Counted from the stretch's first letter, positions 8,801-15,139 are shown. The stretch: DNA of 34,065 nucleotides from Candidatus Magasanikiibacteriota bacterium (GCA_018661775.1 JABJHO010000042.1:1-34065), one strand, 5' to 3'. The notes: a model not told the origin generated them from the letters alone. Made by a program: numbers and translations.

Positions 8801-9659
8801 AGCAGACATAACACCTGGATTACAAAACAGTATTGCACCGATACAACAAAAAGAAAAAAAACGTATCAATACTTCTGTGAGAAAAACAAAACGAATAAAA
8901 AAAATAATTGAGGTACCACTTACAGAAATACGAGAGCAAGATATTGGTGATAGTGTGAAAACCTCAGGTATTGTGGCGGTTATGCCTGGAGTCTTGGGTT
9001 CGCAGTATTTTTATATTGTTGGAAGTCCTGGGGTGCAAGTGTATATGCACAAAAAAAACTTTCCTGAGTTTGCTCTTGGTGATGAGATTTCGGTTGTTGG
9101 TGAAATATCGCAAGTCAATGGCGAGGCACGTGTAAAAGTAAAAGAATCAACAGATATAACAGTACTGACTCATCCTGGGGTGCCAGATCCAATACTTTTG
9201 GATGTGTCCGATGTGCATGAGCTATATGAAGGGTGGTTGGCACAGGTGAGTGGTGAGGTGACAGAAGTAAAAGGATCACATTTTTATCTTGATGATGGTA
9301 CAGAAGAGGTAAAAGTATATTTAAAACGTGGAACAGGATTAACAAAAAAAGATATTATCGTAGGTAATTTGGTACAAGTGTCTGGTATTATAGGAAAGAC
9401 GCGGCAAGGGTATCAACTGTTACCAAGGAGTGCAGAAGATGTGGTGCATACCGGCAGTGTGGTAAAGTCCGGTGACGGTGAGAGTGTTAATGTGGTGGAC
9501 AAAGATGTGAAAGATGGTTCTTCGATAAAACGGTATTTACTTGTTACTCTGTTTGGTCTTTTGTGTATTTTATTTGCCTTAACATATCACGTGTATGGTG
9601 CACGTATTGGAGTATATATAAAAACATACTATAACAAGTATGTTCGCCATAAAAAATAA
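5832..9659 (+). CDS. Giant surface protein with lamin-tail, PKD and OB-fold domains
   Basis: A 1275-residue protein with a signal peptide (1-27) and a C-terminal transmembrane helix (about 1235-1256) ending in a basic tail. Domains in order: lamin-tail-like (LTD) 28-150; PKD 200-283; LTD 316-410; a Gly-rich hinge near 468; LTD 484-578; LTD 647-773; PKD 776-858; LTD 875-1001; a basic linker; and two OB-fold-like units (about 1036-1125 and 1134-1206). LTD units show (V/I)(I/V)(N/S)EI..DP...E(W/F)IE(L/I)(Y/F)N followed by GW or GF. Units 2 and 3 share (N/T)WDDGN...NA..P and SLAR..DG, so they are duplicates. The start at 5832 is fixed by a strong AAGGAGGG. The OB folds resemble extracellular nucleic-acid-binding modules, so surface binding of DNA or polymer is a guess. 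Confidence 0.8.
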   Translation: MKQKNFFGVLVLFCFGICFISLQSVASHSSVVISEIGAYEKQGHEWVEIVNNGTEQVDISGWKFWESTTNHGLTLVRGEDTILLPGAYAIITQDSDIFLTNFPNIAVQVFDSSWQNLNESGEEIGLIDAEGALIETFTYIAAPDFSLQRKDAHLDVYDATNWGEHVDGNSMGVVNVFVQDVDEGGEEPEGNPQEEIEDMVPYILVSSSTVFVDEQLLFDGSTSTSTGSNIVSYIWDMGDGAVLQGVTTTHAYTTSGEFIPELTITDTLGNLAVATKSITVLALSEEDVPEENNQQEPQDGNTENQEEQAQATSSTAHIVINEIVTDPESDEQEWIELYNTSSTTVDLTGWVLEDGVGQIAAPTSTMVSSSFYVVELSSSKLNNAGDILVIKNPNGIIIDQVSYGNWDDGNMSDNALKPEKGQSLARIVDGQDSGIDVVDFSLTTAQTKGLPNNITAPVVEQTPPASSGGGGGGGAPARTRYTVGQVVINEIVSDPSDGGNEFIELFNTTDRTIPLSGWYVEDGGEARTALTGSLRGSGFFVIENPRGHLNNAGDSVVLYDSYNTVIDRMTYGTWDDGNVANNAVVPRDPKSLARKVDGLNSGNDMYDFVLTDTVTKGAANRISEAVAQSNTDNGSAASSTASSQILHSVFISEILPNPEGSDREDEYIEVYNASEDSVDLAGFSLGDGSSRRYTITQGLVQPGEYYVVRRETSGIALNNTGGDRAVLYDVASRAVDTVVYAGSAEEGESYAKNEQGVWVWTYEVTPGEANIFARHNVAPSIIIDTKTDVIIGETIALDASDSVDLDGDVLRFFWTIDSVPRGFGDTITHTFFTRGQKDVTLAVSDGVATSTEHVFVFVTDGQEEHIQNTVTDAAESLQISEIFPNPVGTDAAEFVEIYNPLNEEVSLAGIKIDDEEGGSRGYAFGDGDVIAANSYKIIEKKQSSIAYNNTSDSARLLFADGSVITEVRYDDVKEGASFVFDATKQVWVWTADITPGLQNSIAPIQQKEKKRINTSVRKTKRIKKIIEVPLTEIREQDIGDSVKTSGIVAVMPGVLGSQYFYIVGSPGVQVYMHKKNFPEFALGDEISVVGEISQVNGEARVKVKESTDITVLTHPGVPDPILLDVSDVHELYEGWLAQVSGEVTEVKGSHFYLDDGTEEVKVYLKRGTGLTKKDIIVGNLVQVSGIIGKTRQGYQLLPRSAEDVVHTGSVVKSGDGESVNVVDKDVKDGSSIKRYLLVTLFGLLCILFALTYHVYGARIGVYIKTYYNKYVRHKK

Positions 9660-9678
9660 AAACCCCTTTTGCGGGGGT
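9650..9678 (-). terminator. Minus-strand terminator of the HELGH protein gene
   Basis: Read on the minus strand, CCCC-GCAAAA-GGGG is followed by TTTTTATTTTTT. It overlaps the end of the convergent lamin-tail gene. Confidence 0.7.
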
Positions 9679-9682
9679 GTGT

Positions 9683-9703
9683 CCTTATATATAAGGTTTT
9701 TTT
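9683..9703 (+). terminator. Plus-strand terminator of the lamin-tail gene
   Basis: The palindrome CCTTATATATAAGG (9683-9696) is followed by seven T. It overlaps the last codon region of the convergent gene, so the two genes have adjacent, strand-specific terminators. Confidence 0.55.
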
Positions 9704-10620
9704 GTGACCACCTTAATAAGGTCGAGATGCATGTAAGGTGTTGCAGTACCGTAATCACTTTTTTGTATTGCATATAAGCCGAGTCCTGTAAAAAATTGAC
9801 CAAAGTTGTCATAAATGAGACCATAACCAAGGCGTGTTTCGCCAAGTAGGTTGTGGTAGGATTCCATGTCATCAATCTGTACCTGGGCAAGAACATTGTC
9901 TGGAGTACATCTGGTTGTTCGTTGACAAATTTTCTCATACAAAGATGTAATTGCGCCATCGACTTCTTTGTCCATAACCAGAAGTTCAAGGGTGTGCATT
10001 CTTACCTCTTCTTCTGCGTTACGTGTTATATCTCCGACACGCTTTCTTCGTCTGAGGTTTTTTTCTATACGAATCACATGACCTAGTTCGTGTAGTAAAA
10101 TCCCGCGAAACAATATTTTTGGCATACGATATGCCGCCCAAATAGTTGTTTGTAGGGGGTGGTCATAAAAAAATCTAGCAGCAAGTTTTTTGCGATGTTT
10201 TCTGTATTGCCTATAAGATAGCACAGAGAATATCGGCACATTTGCTTTTTTCTTGCATAACGTATTTGTGCCCGGCTGGTATAACTTCTGATCTTTGTAG
10301 ACACACATCGTAAACGTTTTGTAGTATGACTTTATATGTCTTAGGTCAGTAGATTCGACCGTAGTACTTTTCACAACAGAACGAATTTTTTTAGCAAAAG
10401 CCAAAACTTTTTTTTGTTCCTGTGCCGGTGTTTCTTTTCCAGTAAGCCAAACGGTAGACCGTACACGGTGGGTACGTTTGAAAGAGCGCATAAGACTGTA
10501 TATATGCAGAGCCGCTTCTTTTGAAATTCTTGGTACATGCTCTGGTATGGTAGTATTATGTGTAAAAGCTAGTATGCTTATTACAATCACCATACAGAAG
10601 AGTAGTTTTACTGTGTTCAT
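9685..10620 (-). CDS. Secreted HExxH metalloprotease candidate
   Basis: A 311-residue protein with a hydrophobic N-terminus (4-20, signal or anchor), rich in Arg and Lys. Residues 174-184 read GILLHELGHVI, the HExxH zinc motif in its HELGH form (His177, Glu178, His181). A conserved-looking acidic helix NAEEEVRMHTLE follows 20-25 residues later and could supply the third ligand (Glu203-205), as in gluzincin-type peptidases. Four Cys (106, 122 and two near 233-239) could form disulfides outside the cell. The ATG is preceded by AAGGAGG at a good distance, fixing the start. It is a single gene with its own terminator. The family is not recognised; target unknown. Confidence 0.55.
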   Translation of the reverse strand: MNTVKLLFCMVIVISILAFTHNTTIPEHVPRISKEAALHIYSLMRSFKRTHRVRSTVWLTGKETPAQEQKKVLAFAKKIRSVVKSTTVESTDLRHIKSYYKTFTMCVYKDQKLYQPGTNTLCKKKANVPIFSVLSYRQYRKHRKKLAARFFYDHPLQTTIWAAYRMPKILFRGILLHELGHVIRIEKNLRRRKRVGDITRNAEEEVRMHTLELLVMDKEVDGAITSLYEKICQRTTRCTPDNVLAQVQIDDMESYHNLLGETRLGYGLIYDNFGQFFTGLGLYAIQKSDYGTATPYMHLDLIKVVTKKPYI

Positions 10621-10708
10621 GAGTCCTCCTTTTTTGCAAATAACAGATACTTCTCTTATATATTTCTATCATATATTGTTGATTATGTCAAGTTGTGTTA
10701 TTTATTGT

Positions 10709-10737
10709 GTGACAAATGTTTTTGATTTTGTTACAAT
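10709..10737 (+). promoter_or_regulatory. Promoter of the antiporter gene, probably leaderless
   Basis: GTGACA (10709-10714), a 17-bp spacer and TACAAT (10732-10737). The ATG begins 9 nt after the -10 box, so the transcript should start within about 3 nt of the start codon. Confidence 0.6.
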
Positions 10738-10746
10738 AGTGTATAT

Positions 10747-12438
10747 ATGGAAAGTGTTTTTACACAAATTAGCGTGTTGTTGGGATTAACATTTGTTGTG
10801 GCGTATATCATGCGCTTGTTTCGCCAACCACTTATGACTGGTTACTTGTTGGCTGGTGTGATAGCTGGGTCTTTTTTTGTGCATTCGTTTCATTTAGACA
10901 CTGAAATGTTTGATGCTTTGGCAGAGTTTGGTGTGGTACTGTTGTTATTTGTTGTTGGGTTGAGTTTGCAAATGGATCACATAAAAAAGATCGGGAAGGT
11001 GGCGCTTATTGCTGGGATTAGTCAGGTGCTTTTTACTGCAGCAAGTAGTTTTGTCATATTATATCTCTTGGGGTTTTCAATAACCAAAGCACTGTATTTG
11101 GGTGTGGCAATAACATTTTCAAGCACCATTATTATAGTAAAGTTGCTTTGGGATAAAAAAGACAGTGAGTCGGTGTATGGGAGGTATGTTATGGGTATTA
11201 TGGTGGTACAAGATCTTACAGCACTTGCTGTTATGATAGGGTTAACTGCTGTGGGTACAGGAGAAGCGGCATCTTTTGTATTGCTCGAGCTTCTGGCAAA
11301 GGTGCTCATGCTTATTTCTTTTGTATATATTTTAGCACGTTGGGTGGTGCCAAAAATTTTAGACCGCATTGCCTCTTCTGGTGAATTTTTATTTGTGTTT
11401 ACCATTGCCTGGTGTTTTGGAGTGGCAAGTGCGTTGCATTGGTTTGGGTTTTCTGTAGAAGTTGGTGCGCTTATTGCAGGGCTCACACTTGGGTCTTCAC
11501 CGTATCAAATGCAAATCAGTAGTAGAATAAAACCGTTACGAGACTTTTTTATCATTATTTTCTTTATTATTTTGGGCAGCGGGTTTAATCTGTCGAATAT
11601 TGGAAATGTTTGGATTCCTGGTACAATTATTGCGTTGTTTGTGCTCGTGTGTAATCCAATTATATTATATACCGCGTTTAGGTGTTTAAAATTTACACGA
11701 CGTAACAGCTTCTTGGCTGGTACCACTGCAGCTCAGGTGAGTGAATTTGGGTTTATTCTTTTGTTTACCGGAAAGCAACTTGGTATTGTGGGGACATCAG
11801 AATTAGAACTTTTCACTTTTGTGGCGTTGGTAACTATTATTTTATCTTCTTATCTTATTACGTATAATCGGCAGATATATACGTTTCTTATACCGGTGTT
11901 TGGGTTTTTTGGCAAAGATAAATATTTACAAAAGGAAGAAAAAAAGGCAATATATGATGTATGGGTGTTTGGGTATCACCGTATTGGGTGGAAGGTGTGT
12001 GAGGTGTTGCGAGAAAAAGGAATTTCTTTTGCCGTGGTTGATTTTAATCCAGAAGCATTGGCAAAATTACGACGCAGAGGTATTTCGGCCTATTTTGGTG
12101 ATGCAGCTGATGTAGAGTTTTTAGAAACTATTCCATTAGAAAAAGCGAAGATCGTTTTATCCACACTTCCAGAAGCCGATGATCAAATAACACTATTTGA
12201 GCACGTAAGAAAAAAAAGTAAAAAAACGCTCTGTATTGGAAATTTATACAATAAAAACAGCTTGGATGATTTGTATGAAGCGGGTGCTGACTATGTAAAC
12301 CTACCACACTATTTGAGCGGGAATTGGATGGCAAGCGTACTGCACGAAAAGTCGTGGACAAAGAAAACATTTACCGATTTAAAAAAACAACAAAAAAGAG
12401 AAATGGAAATGAAATTTACCGAAGAGTTACATGAGTAG
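10747..12438 (+). CDS. Kef-type monovalent cation/proton antiporter with RCK/TrkA-N domain (CPA2)
   Basis: A 563-residue protein. Residues 1-385 are a Na+/H+ exchanger fold with about 12 membrane helices, including FRQPLMTGYLLAGVIAG and the half-helix regions typical of CPA2 (FSSTIIIVKLL, FGFSVEVGALIAGLTLG). Residues 403-520 are a Rossmann RCK_N (TrkA-N) domain starting VFGYHRIGWKV; the usual GxGxxG is GYHRIG (Gly409 to Gly414), and an acidic residue (VVDFNPE) follows at the end of strand 2, so NAD(H)-type binding is likely. A basic tail ends the protein. It should exchange K+ or Na+ for protons across the membrane, gated by nucleotide. There is no Shine-Dalgarno site; the start follows the -10 box closely. 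It is monocistronic. Confidence 0.9.
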   Translation: MESVFTQISVLLGLTFVVAYIMRLFRQPLMTGYLLAGVIAGSFFVHSFHLDTEMFDALAEFGVVLLLFVVGLSLQMDHIKKIGKVALIAGISQVLFTAASSFVILYLLGFSITKALYLGVAITFSSTIIIVKLLWDKKDSESVYGRYVMGIMVVQDLTALAVMIGLTAVGTGEAASFVLLELLAKVLMLISFVYILARWVVPKILDRIASSGEFLFVFTIAWCFGVASALHWFGFSVEVGALIAGLTLGSSPYQMQISSRIKPLRDFFIIIFFIILGSGFNLSNIGNVWIPGTIIALFVLVCNPIILYTAFRCLKFTRRNSFLAGTTAAQVSEFGFILLFTGKQLGIVGTSELELFTFVALVTIILSSYLITYNRQIYTFLIPVFGFFGKDKYLQKEEKKAIYDVWVFGYHRIGWKVCEVLREKGISFAVVDFNPEALAKLRRRGISAYFGDAADVEFLETIPLEKAKIVLSTLPEADDQITLFEHVRKKSKKTLCIGNLYNKNSLDDLYEAGADYVNLPHYLSGNWMASVLHEKSWTKKTFTDLKKQQKREMEMKFTEELHE

Positions 12439-12451
12439 ATATTTCTAAAAC

Positions 12452-12503
12452 AAAAAAACACCAAATATTCATTCGGTGTTTTTCTTTGTCGGGCTGGTGG
12501 GAC
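12452..12503. repeat. Direct repeat copy 1: terminator plus 3' end of a tRNA-Pro
   Basis: A 52-base block identical to 12652-12703, exactly 200 bp apart. Its first part is a hairpin (AAAAACACC at 12454-12462 with GGTGTTTTT at 12475-12483) that terminates the antiporter transcript. Its last 15 bases (12489-12503) are the 3' half of the T arm and acceptor strand of tRNA-Pro on the minus strand, cut off from the rest of the tRNA. Confidence 0.9.
12454..12483. terminator. Terminator of the antiporter gene
   Basis: Nine-base-pair stem with a 12-nt loop, flanked by A-run and T-run. It starts 16 nt after the antiporter stop codon and is symmetric enough to act on both strands. Confidence 0.8.
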
Positions 12504-12651
12504 ATCTCACTGCTCGGTCGACTTACGTCGCCCTGCGCTCCATAAGGGCTTCCGCCCCTCTGGCGCTCCTCATAATGTTCGTCGCTGTCACCCTCAAAAT
12601 GTAGGGGGAACACCCCCTACCACCCCCATGTTCAAGCCCCCGCGCCGCAAT
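12504..12651. other. GC-rich 148-bp insert between the direct repeats
   Basis: Much richer in G and C than all surrounding DNA. It contains GTAGGGGG-AACA-CCCCCTAC (12601-12620, perfect 8-bp stem) and GGGC-TTCC-GCCC (12546-12557). No ORF is convincing. It looks like a palindromic mobile or REP-like element, or part of a structured RNA. Confidence 0.5.
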
Positions 12652-12703
12652 AAAAAAACACCAAATATTCATTCGGTGTTTTTCTTTGTCGGGCTGGTGG
12701 GAC
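12652..12703. repeat. Direct repeat copy 2: tRNA-cluster terminator plus tRNA-Pro 3' end
   Basis: Identical to 12452-12503. Here the tRNA-Pro continues into a complete gene, so this is the original copy. Confidence 0.9.
12654..12683 (-). terminator. Terminator of the Ala-Phe-Pro tRNA cluster
   Basis: On the minus strand AAAAACACC, a 12-nt loop, and GGTGTTTTT lead into a run of T. It starts 6 nt after the tRNA-Pro discriminator base. Confidence 0.8.
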
Positions 12704-12762
12704 TCGAACCCACGGCCTCATGGTCCCAAACCAGGCGCTCTAGCCAACTGAGCTACAGCCCG
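12689..12762 (-). tRNA. tRNA-Pro (anticodon TGG)
   Basis: Acceptor CGGGCTG/CAGCCCG, D arm GCTC..GAGC, anticodon loop TTTGGGA giving TGG, T arm GTGGG-TTCGAGT-CCCAC, discriminator A. CCA is not encoded. The anticodon stem CCTGG/CCATG has a C28-U42 mismatch. It is the last gene of a three-tRNA minus-strand transcript. Confidence 0.93.
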
Positions 12763-12766
12763 ATTG

Positions 12767-12838
12767 TGCCGAGGGGGAGAATTGAACTCCCGACACGAGG
12801 ATTTTCAGTCCACTGCTCTACCACTGAGCTACCTCGGC
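12767..12838 (-). tRNA. tRNA-Phe (anticodon GAA)
   Basis: Acceptor GCCGAGG/CCTCGGC, discriminator A, anticodon loop CTGAAAA giving GAA, T arm GGGAG-TTCAATT-CTCCC. CCA is not encoded. The anticodon stem GTGGA/TCCTC has a U28-U42 mismatch. It lies 4 nt from tRNA-Pro. Confidence 0.93.
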
Positions 12839-12852
12839 ATACTATGTATTAA

Positions 12853-12869
12853 CCACCCAAGTTGGGTGG
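12853..12869. other. Hairpin between tRNA-Phe and tRNA-Ala
   Basis: CCACCC-AAGTT-GGGTGG, a strong 6-bp GC-rich stem in the spacer between two tRNAs. On the minus strand it is followed by TTAATAC, not a T-run, so it is more likely an RNA processing or spacer structure than a terminator. Confidence 0.5.
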
Positions 12870-12878
12870 ATATTTTTG

Positions 12879-12951
12879 TGGACCCGAGGAGATTCGAACT
12901 CCTGACCTCCGCATTGCAAATGCGGCGCTCTACCAACTAAGCTACGGGCCC
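12879..12951 (-). tRNA. tRNA-Ala (anticodon TGC)
   Basis: Acceptor GGGCCCG/CGGGTCC contains the G3-U70 wobble that identifies alanine tRNAs. The anticodon loop TTTGCAA gives TGC; the T arm is AGGAG-TTCGAAT-CTCCT; the discriminator is A. CCA is not encoded. Confidence 0.95.
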
Positions 12952-12980
12952 TTGTATTGTACATTGCAACATAAAATATA

Positions 12981-13040
12981 ACAAACTCCTCACATGTCCG
13001 ACACAATCGGACCACAGTCTACCAAATACGCTACGGGCCC
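12981..13040 (-). pseudogene. Decayed tRNA (tRNA-Ala-like 5' half)
   Basis: Read on the minus strand it begins GGGCCCGTAGC and continues ..TTGGTAGA, matching the intact tRNA-Ala next to it in the acceptor and D-arm region. The D stem is broken. It then has a good arm GTCCG-ATTGTGT-CGGAC (a 7-nt loop that would read TGT) and AGGAGTT of a T arm, but no 3' half of the T arm or acceptor strand. It lies between the cluster promoter and tRNA-Ala, so it is transcribed as leader. Confidence 0.6.
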
Positions 13041-13098
13041 TTTGTTATAATATAACACTCTTACAGGATGTATCCGTCACAACTTTTTTTGTGCGATT

Positions 13099-13127
13099 AG
13101 TATAACACCCGATATTTCTTTTGTCAA
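13099..13127 (-). promoter_or_regulatory. Promoter of the Ala-Phe-Pro tRNA cluster
   Basis: On the minus strand: TTGACA (13122-13127), 17 bp, TATACT (13099-13104) with an extended TGT. This is nearly full consensus, as expected of a stable-RNA promoter. Confidence 0.85.
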
Positions 13128-13138
13128 CACAATATGGT

Positions 13139-13153
13139 GTATACTATGTATAC
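13139..13153. promoter_or_regulatory. GTATAC-TAT-GTATAC inverted repeat before the MazG-like gene
   Basis: Two GTATAC palindromes with a 3-bp spacer, between the tRNA-cluster -35 box and the MazG-like gene. It includes TATACT (13140-13145), a possible -10 for the plus strand, but I see no good -35 for it. It is a possible operator. Confidence 0.3.
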
Positions 13154-13194
13154 GAATTATTTACCATATTTATTACACATAACCACACGCTTGT

Positions 13195-13506
13195 ATGCCA
13201 GATATCCAAAGACTTACCACATATATTATTGATTTTTGCCAAAAACGTGATTGGACCAAAAATTACAATGCAAAAGACTTAACCATTTCACTCTCTCTTC
13301 ATGCATCAGACCTGCTAGAGCATTTTCAAGCACATAAAAATAACGATTCAGGTGTGGTGTCTAGCAAAGAAAAGGAAGAAGTTCAAGATGAGGTGGCTGA
13401 CGTGGCTATATATTTGTTTCAACTGGCACACTTCCTTGATATTGACTTGTCAAAGGCAATAGAAGAAAAGATGAAAAAAAATACCGTAAAGTATCCTATT
13501 GAATAA
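13195..13506 (+). CDS. MazG-like nucleotide pyrophosphohydrolase family protein
   Basis: A 103-residue all-alpha protein of the length usual for single-domain MazG-like/RS21-C6-like NTP pyrophosphatases. It shows SLHASDLLEHFQ in helix 2, then EEVQDEVADVAIYLFQLAH and the C-terminal D(L/I)..AI.EK...N..KYP. Family members hydrolyse (d)NTPs to the monophosphate with Mg2+ held by EXXE and EXXD motifs. The second motif is intact (EVAD). In the first, the pattern EAAELLE is replaced by HASDLLE, so the first metal-binding Glu is His and the second is Asp. It may be weakly active or have a changed metal site. No Shine-Dalgarno site is visible. Confidence 0.8.
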   Translation: MPDIQRLTTYIIDFCQKRDWTKNYNAKDLTISLSLHASDLLEHFQAHKNNDSGVVSSKEKEEVQDEVADVAIYLFQLAHFLDIDLSKAIEEKMKKNTVKYPIE

Positions 13507-13551
13507 TATGTAGTTTTATTATGTACTAACACTTCTCAGGGTGAGCTATAC

Positions 13552-13580
13552 TTGACTATTTGTAAAATGTCTGCTATACT
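13552..13580 (+). promoter_or_regulatory. Promoter of the TrmB-like pair
   Basis: TTGACT (13552-13557), 17 bp, TATACT (13575-13580). Transcription should begin near 13587, with a leader of about 35 nt lacking a Shine-Dalgarno site. Confidence 0.75.
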
Positions 13581-13621
13581 CAATACAAAATACATTTTTT
13601 ATTTATCTACTATTTATTTGT

Positions 13622-14377
13622 ATGAGTGATATTCGTACTATATTGACCTCGCTAGGGTTACTTGAAAGTGAGGTAAAAACATATCTTGCGGCGCTTGGGC
13701 TTGGGCCAAGCACGGTGATTGCACTGTCAAAGGCAACAAAACTGTCTCGACAGGCTATTTATGATGCCTTGAGCGCGCTTGTTGAGCACGGTATTATGTC
13801 GAGTGTTCTAAAAGGCAAAAAACGGCATTATTTGGCAGAGCATCCAGATACATTGCTTGCCTATGCAAAAAAACGCAAAAGTGATTTGAGTGTACAAGTC
13901 AAAAATCTAAAACGGTTGGTACCAAAATTAACACTACAAATGGGCGGCGACAGACCGGTAGTAAGAATGTTAGAAGGAAAAGAAGGGGCAAAACTCCTTT
14001 CTGAAATGCTTGAACATCAAAAACGTGGTACACACATGTATGAGGTGTCGGATTTGGAGGCGGTAAATGAGGTGTTTACGGAAGAAGAATTGATGTTGTA
14101 CAGAAATGCATCAAAGAAGAAGGGGCTTACTTATGATGCAATTCTTCGAGGTGAACCAAAGACAGACAGTAAAGACGGAACTCAAAAATATATTATACCC
14201 GAGGATAAAATAGAATCATTTAATACCAATATTTCTATTGGTGAAAGAGAGATAAACATGGTGACATTGTCTGGAAAAATGTACACAATTCAAATAGAAA
14301 ACAAAGAGATTCGAGATGCCATGAAACTTCTCTTTGAGTTGGCAGTAAAAGGGCTCAAGAAACAAAAACATTCGTAA
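13622..14377 (+). CDS. TrmB-like transcriptional regulator 1
   Basis: A 251-residue protein. Residues 1-75 are a TrmB-type winged helix: LGLLESEVKTYLAALGLGPSTV, then the recognition helix region LSRQAIYDALSALVEHGIM and the wing GKKRHYLAEHP. A short coiled coil (about 80-105) and a C-terminal ligand or dimer domain follow. TrmB-family proteins in archaea bind sugars, but no sugar transport gene is near, and the C-terminal half lacks an obvious sugar-binding motif. The next gene is a paralogue 18 nt downstream in the same frame. The target genes are unknown; autoregulation is possible. Confidence 0.8.
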   Translation: MSDIRTILTSLGLLESEVKTYLAALGLGPSTVIALSKATKLSRQAIYDALSALVEHGIMSSVLKGKKRHYLAEHPDTLLAYAKKRKSDLSVQVKNLKRLVPKLTLQMGGDRPVVRMLEGKEGAKLLSEMLEHQKRGTHMYEVSDLEAVNEVFTEEELMLYRNASKKKGLTYDAILRGEPKTDSKDGTQKYIIPEDKIESFNTNISIGEREINMVTLSGKMYTIQIENKEIRDAMKLLFELAVKGLKKQKHS

Positions 14378-14395
14378 TTTCTATACTATAATTAT

Positions 14396-15139
14396 ATGAC
14401 AGATATTAAAAAAACACTCGGTGCCCTTGGGCTCCTTGAGAGTGAAATAAAAACCTATCTCGCTGCGCTGCATCTTGGGCCAAGTACAGTTATTACTCTT
14501 GCAAAAGCAACGCATCTTTCGCGTCAGGCTATTTATGATGCACTTGGTGTGCTTACAGACAGAGGTATCATGTCTTCTGTTATGCAAGGCAAAAAACGAC
14601 TGTATACTTCGGAGCATCCAGAAATGTTATTGACGCATGCCAAAGAAAAACAAGCAGATTTGGACAAGCAAATTGAAAGCCTCAAAGAGATGATTCCAAA
14701 ACTAGAATTACAAGTAAGTGGAGAACGTCCGGTGGTAAAAATGTTAGAAGGAAAAGAAGGGGTAAAAATGATGGCGGAGATTGTTGAAGATTTACCTTTT
14801 GGGGAAGAGTTATACGAGCTGGTTGACACTAAAGTGCTATTCAGTATACTGAATCCTGTAGATTTAGAGGATTATAGGGAAGCATTAAAAAAGAAGAAGA
14901 TTGAGGTGACGGCAATAGCCCTTGGAGACCCAGTAACGGAAAAGCCAGAAAACGTAAAATGCAGAATACTTCTTGATGAGAAAAAGCACGATAGTTTTGC
15001 TGCTAATCTTATTGTGGCGGGTAATAAGGTGTTTGCTGTATCGTTTACAGGAAAAATGTATGCAGTGTATATTGAAAATGAAGACATGGCAAATACAATA
15101 AAAATGCTATTTAAGCTTGCTGAGAATGCTAAAATATAA
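14396..15139 (+). CDS. TrmB-like transcriptional regulator 2 (tandem paralogue)
   Basis: A 247-residue protein with the same plan as its neighbour: winged helix (LGLLESEIKTYLAALHLGPS, LSRQAIYDALGVL, wing QGKKRLYTSEHP), coiled coil, and a C-terminal domain containing VVKMLEGKEGVKMM and ending in an SFTGKMYAVYIEN strand, as in copy 1. The N-terminal halves are close and the C-terminal halves have diverged, suggesting different effectors or partners. TATACT (14382-14387) lies 8 nt before the ATG, so an internal leaderless transcript is possible, although no good -35 is seen. Heterodimers with copy 1 are plausible. Confidence 0.8.
   Translation: MTDIKKTLGALGLLESEIKTYLAALHLGPSTVITLAKATHLSRQAIYDALGVLTDRGIMSSVMQGKKRLYTSEHPEMLLTHAKEKQADLDKQIESLKEMIPKLELQVSGERPVVKMLEGKEGVKMMAEIVEDLPFGEELYELVDTKVLFSILNPVDLEDYREALKKKKIEVTAIALGDPVTEKPENVKCRILLDEKKHDSFAANLIVAGNKVFAVSFTGKMYAVYIENEDMANTIKMLFKLAENAKI

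Noticed and set aside
12628-12852. 74-codon plus-strand ORF
   Set aside because: It reads tRNA-Pro and tRNA-Phe genes antisense (GLEPTASWSQ-type peptide), a known false prediction.
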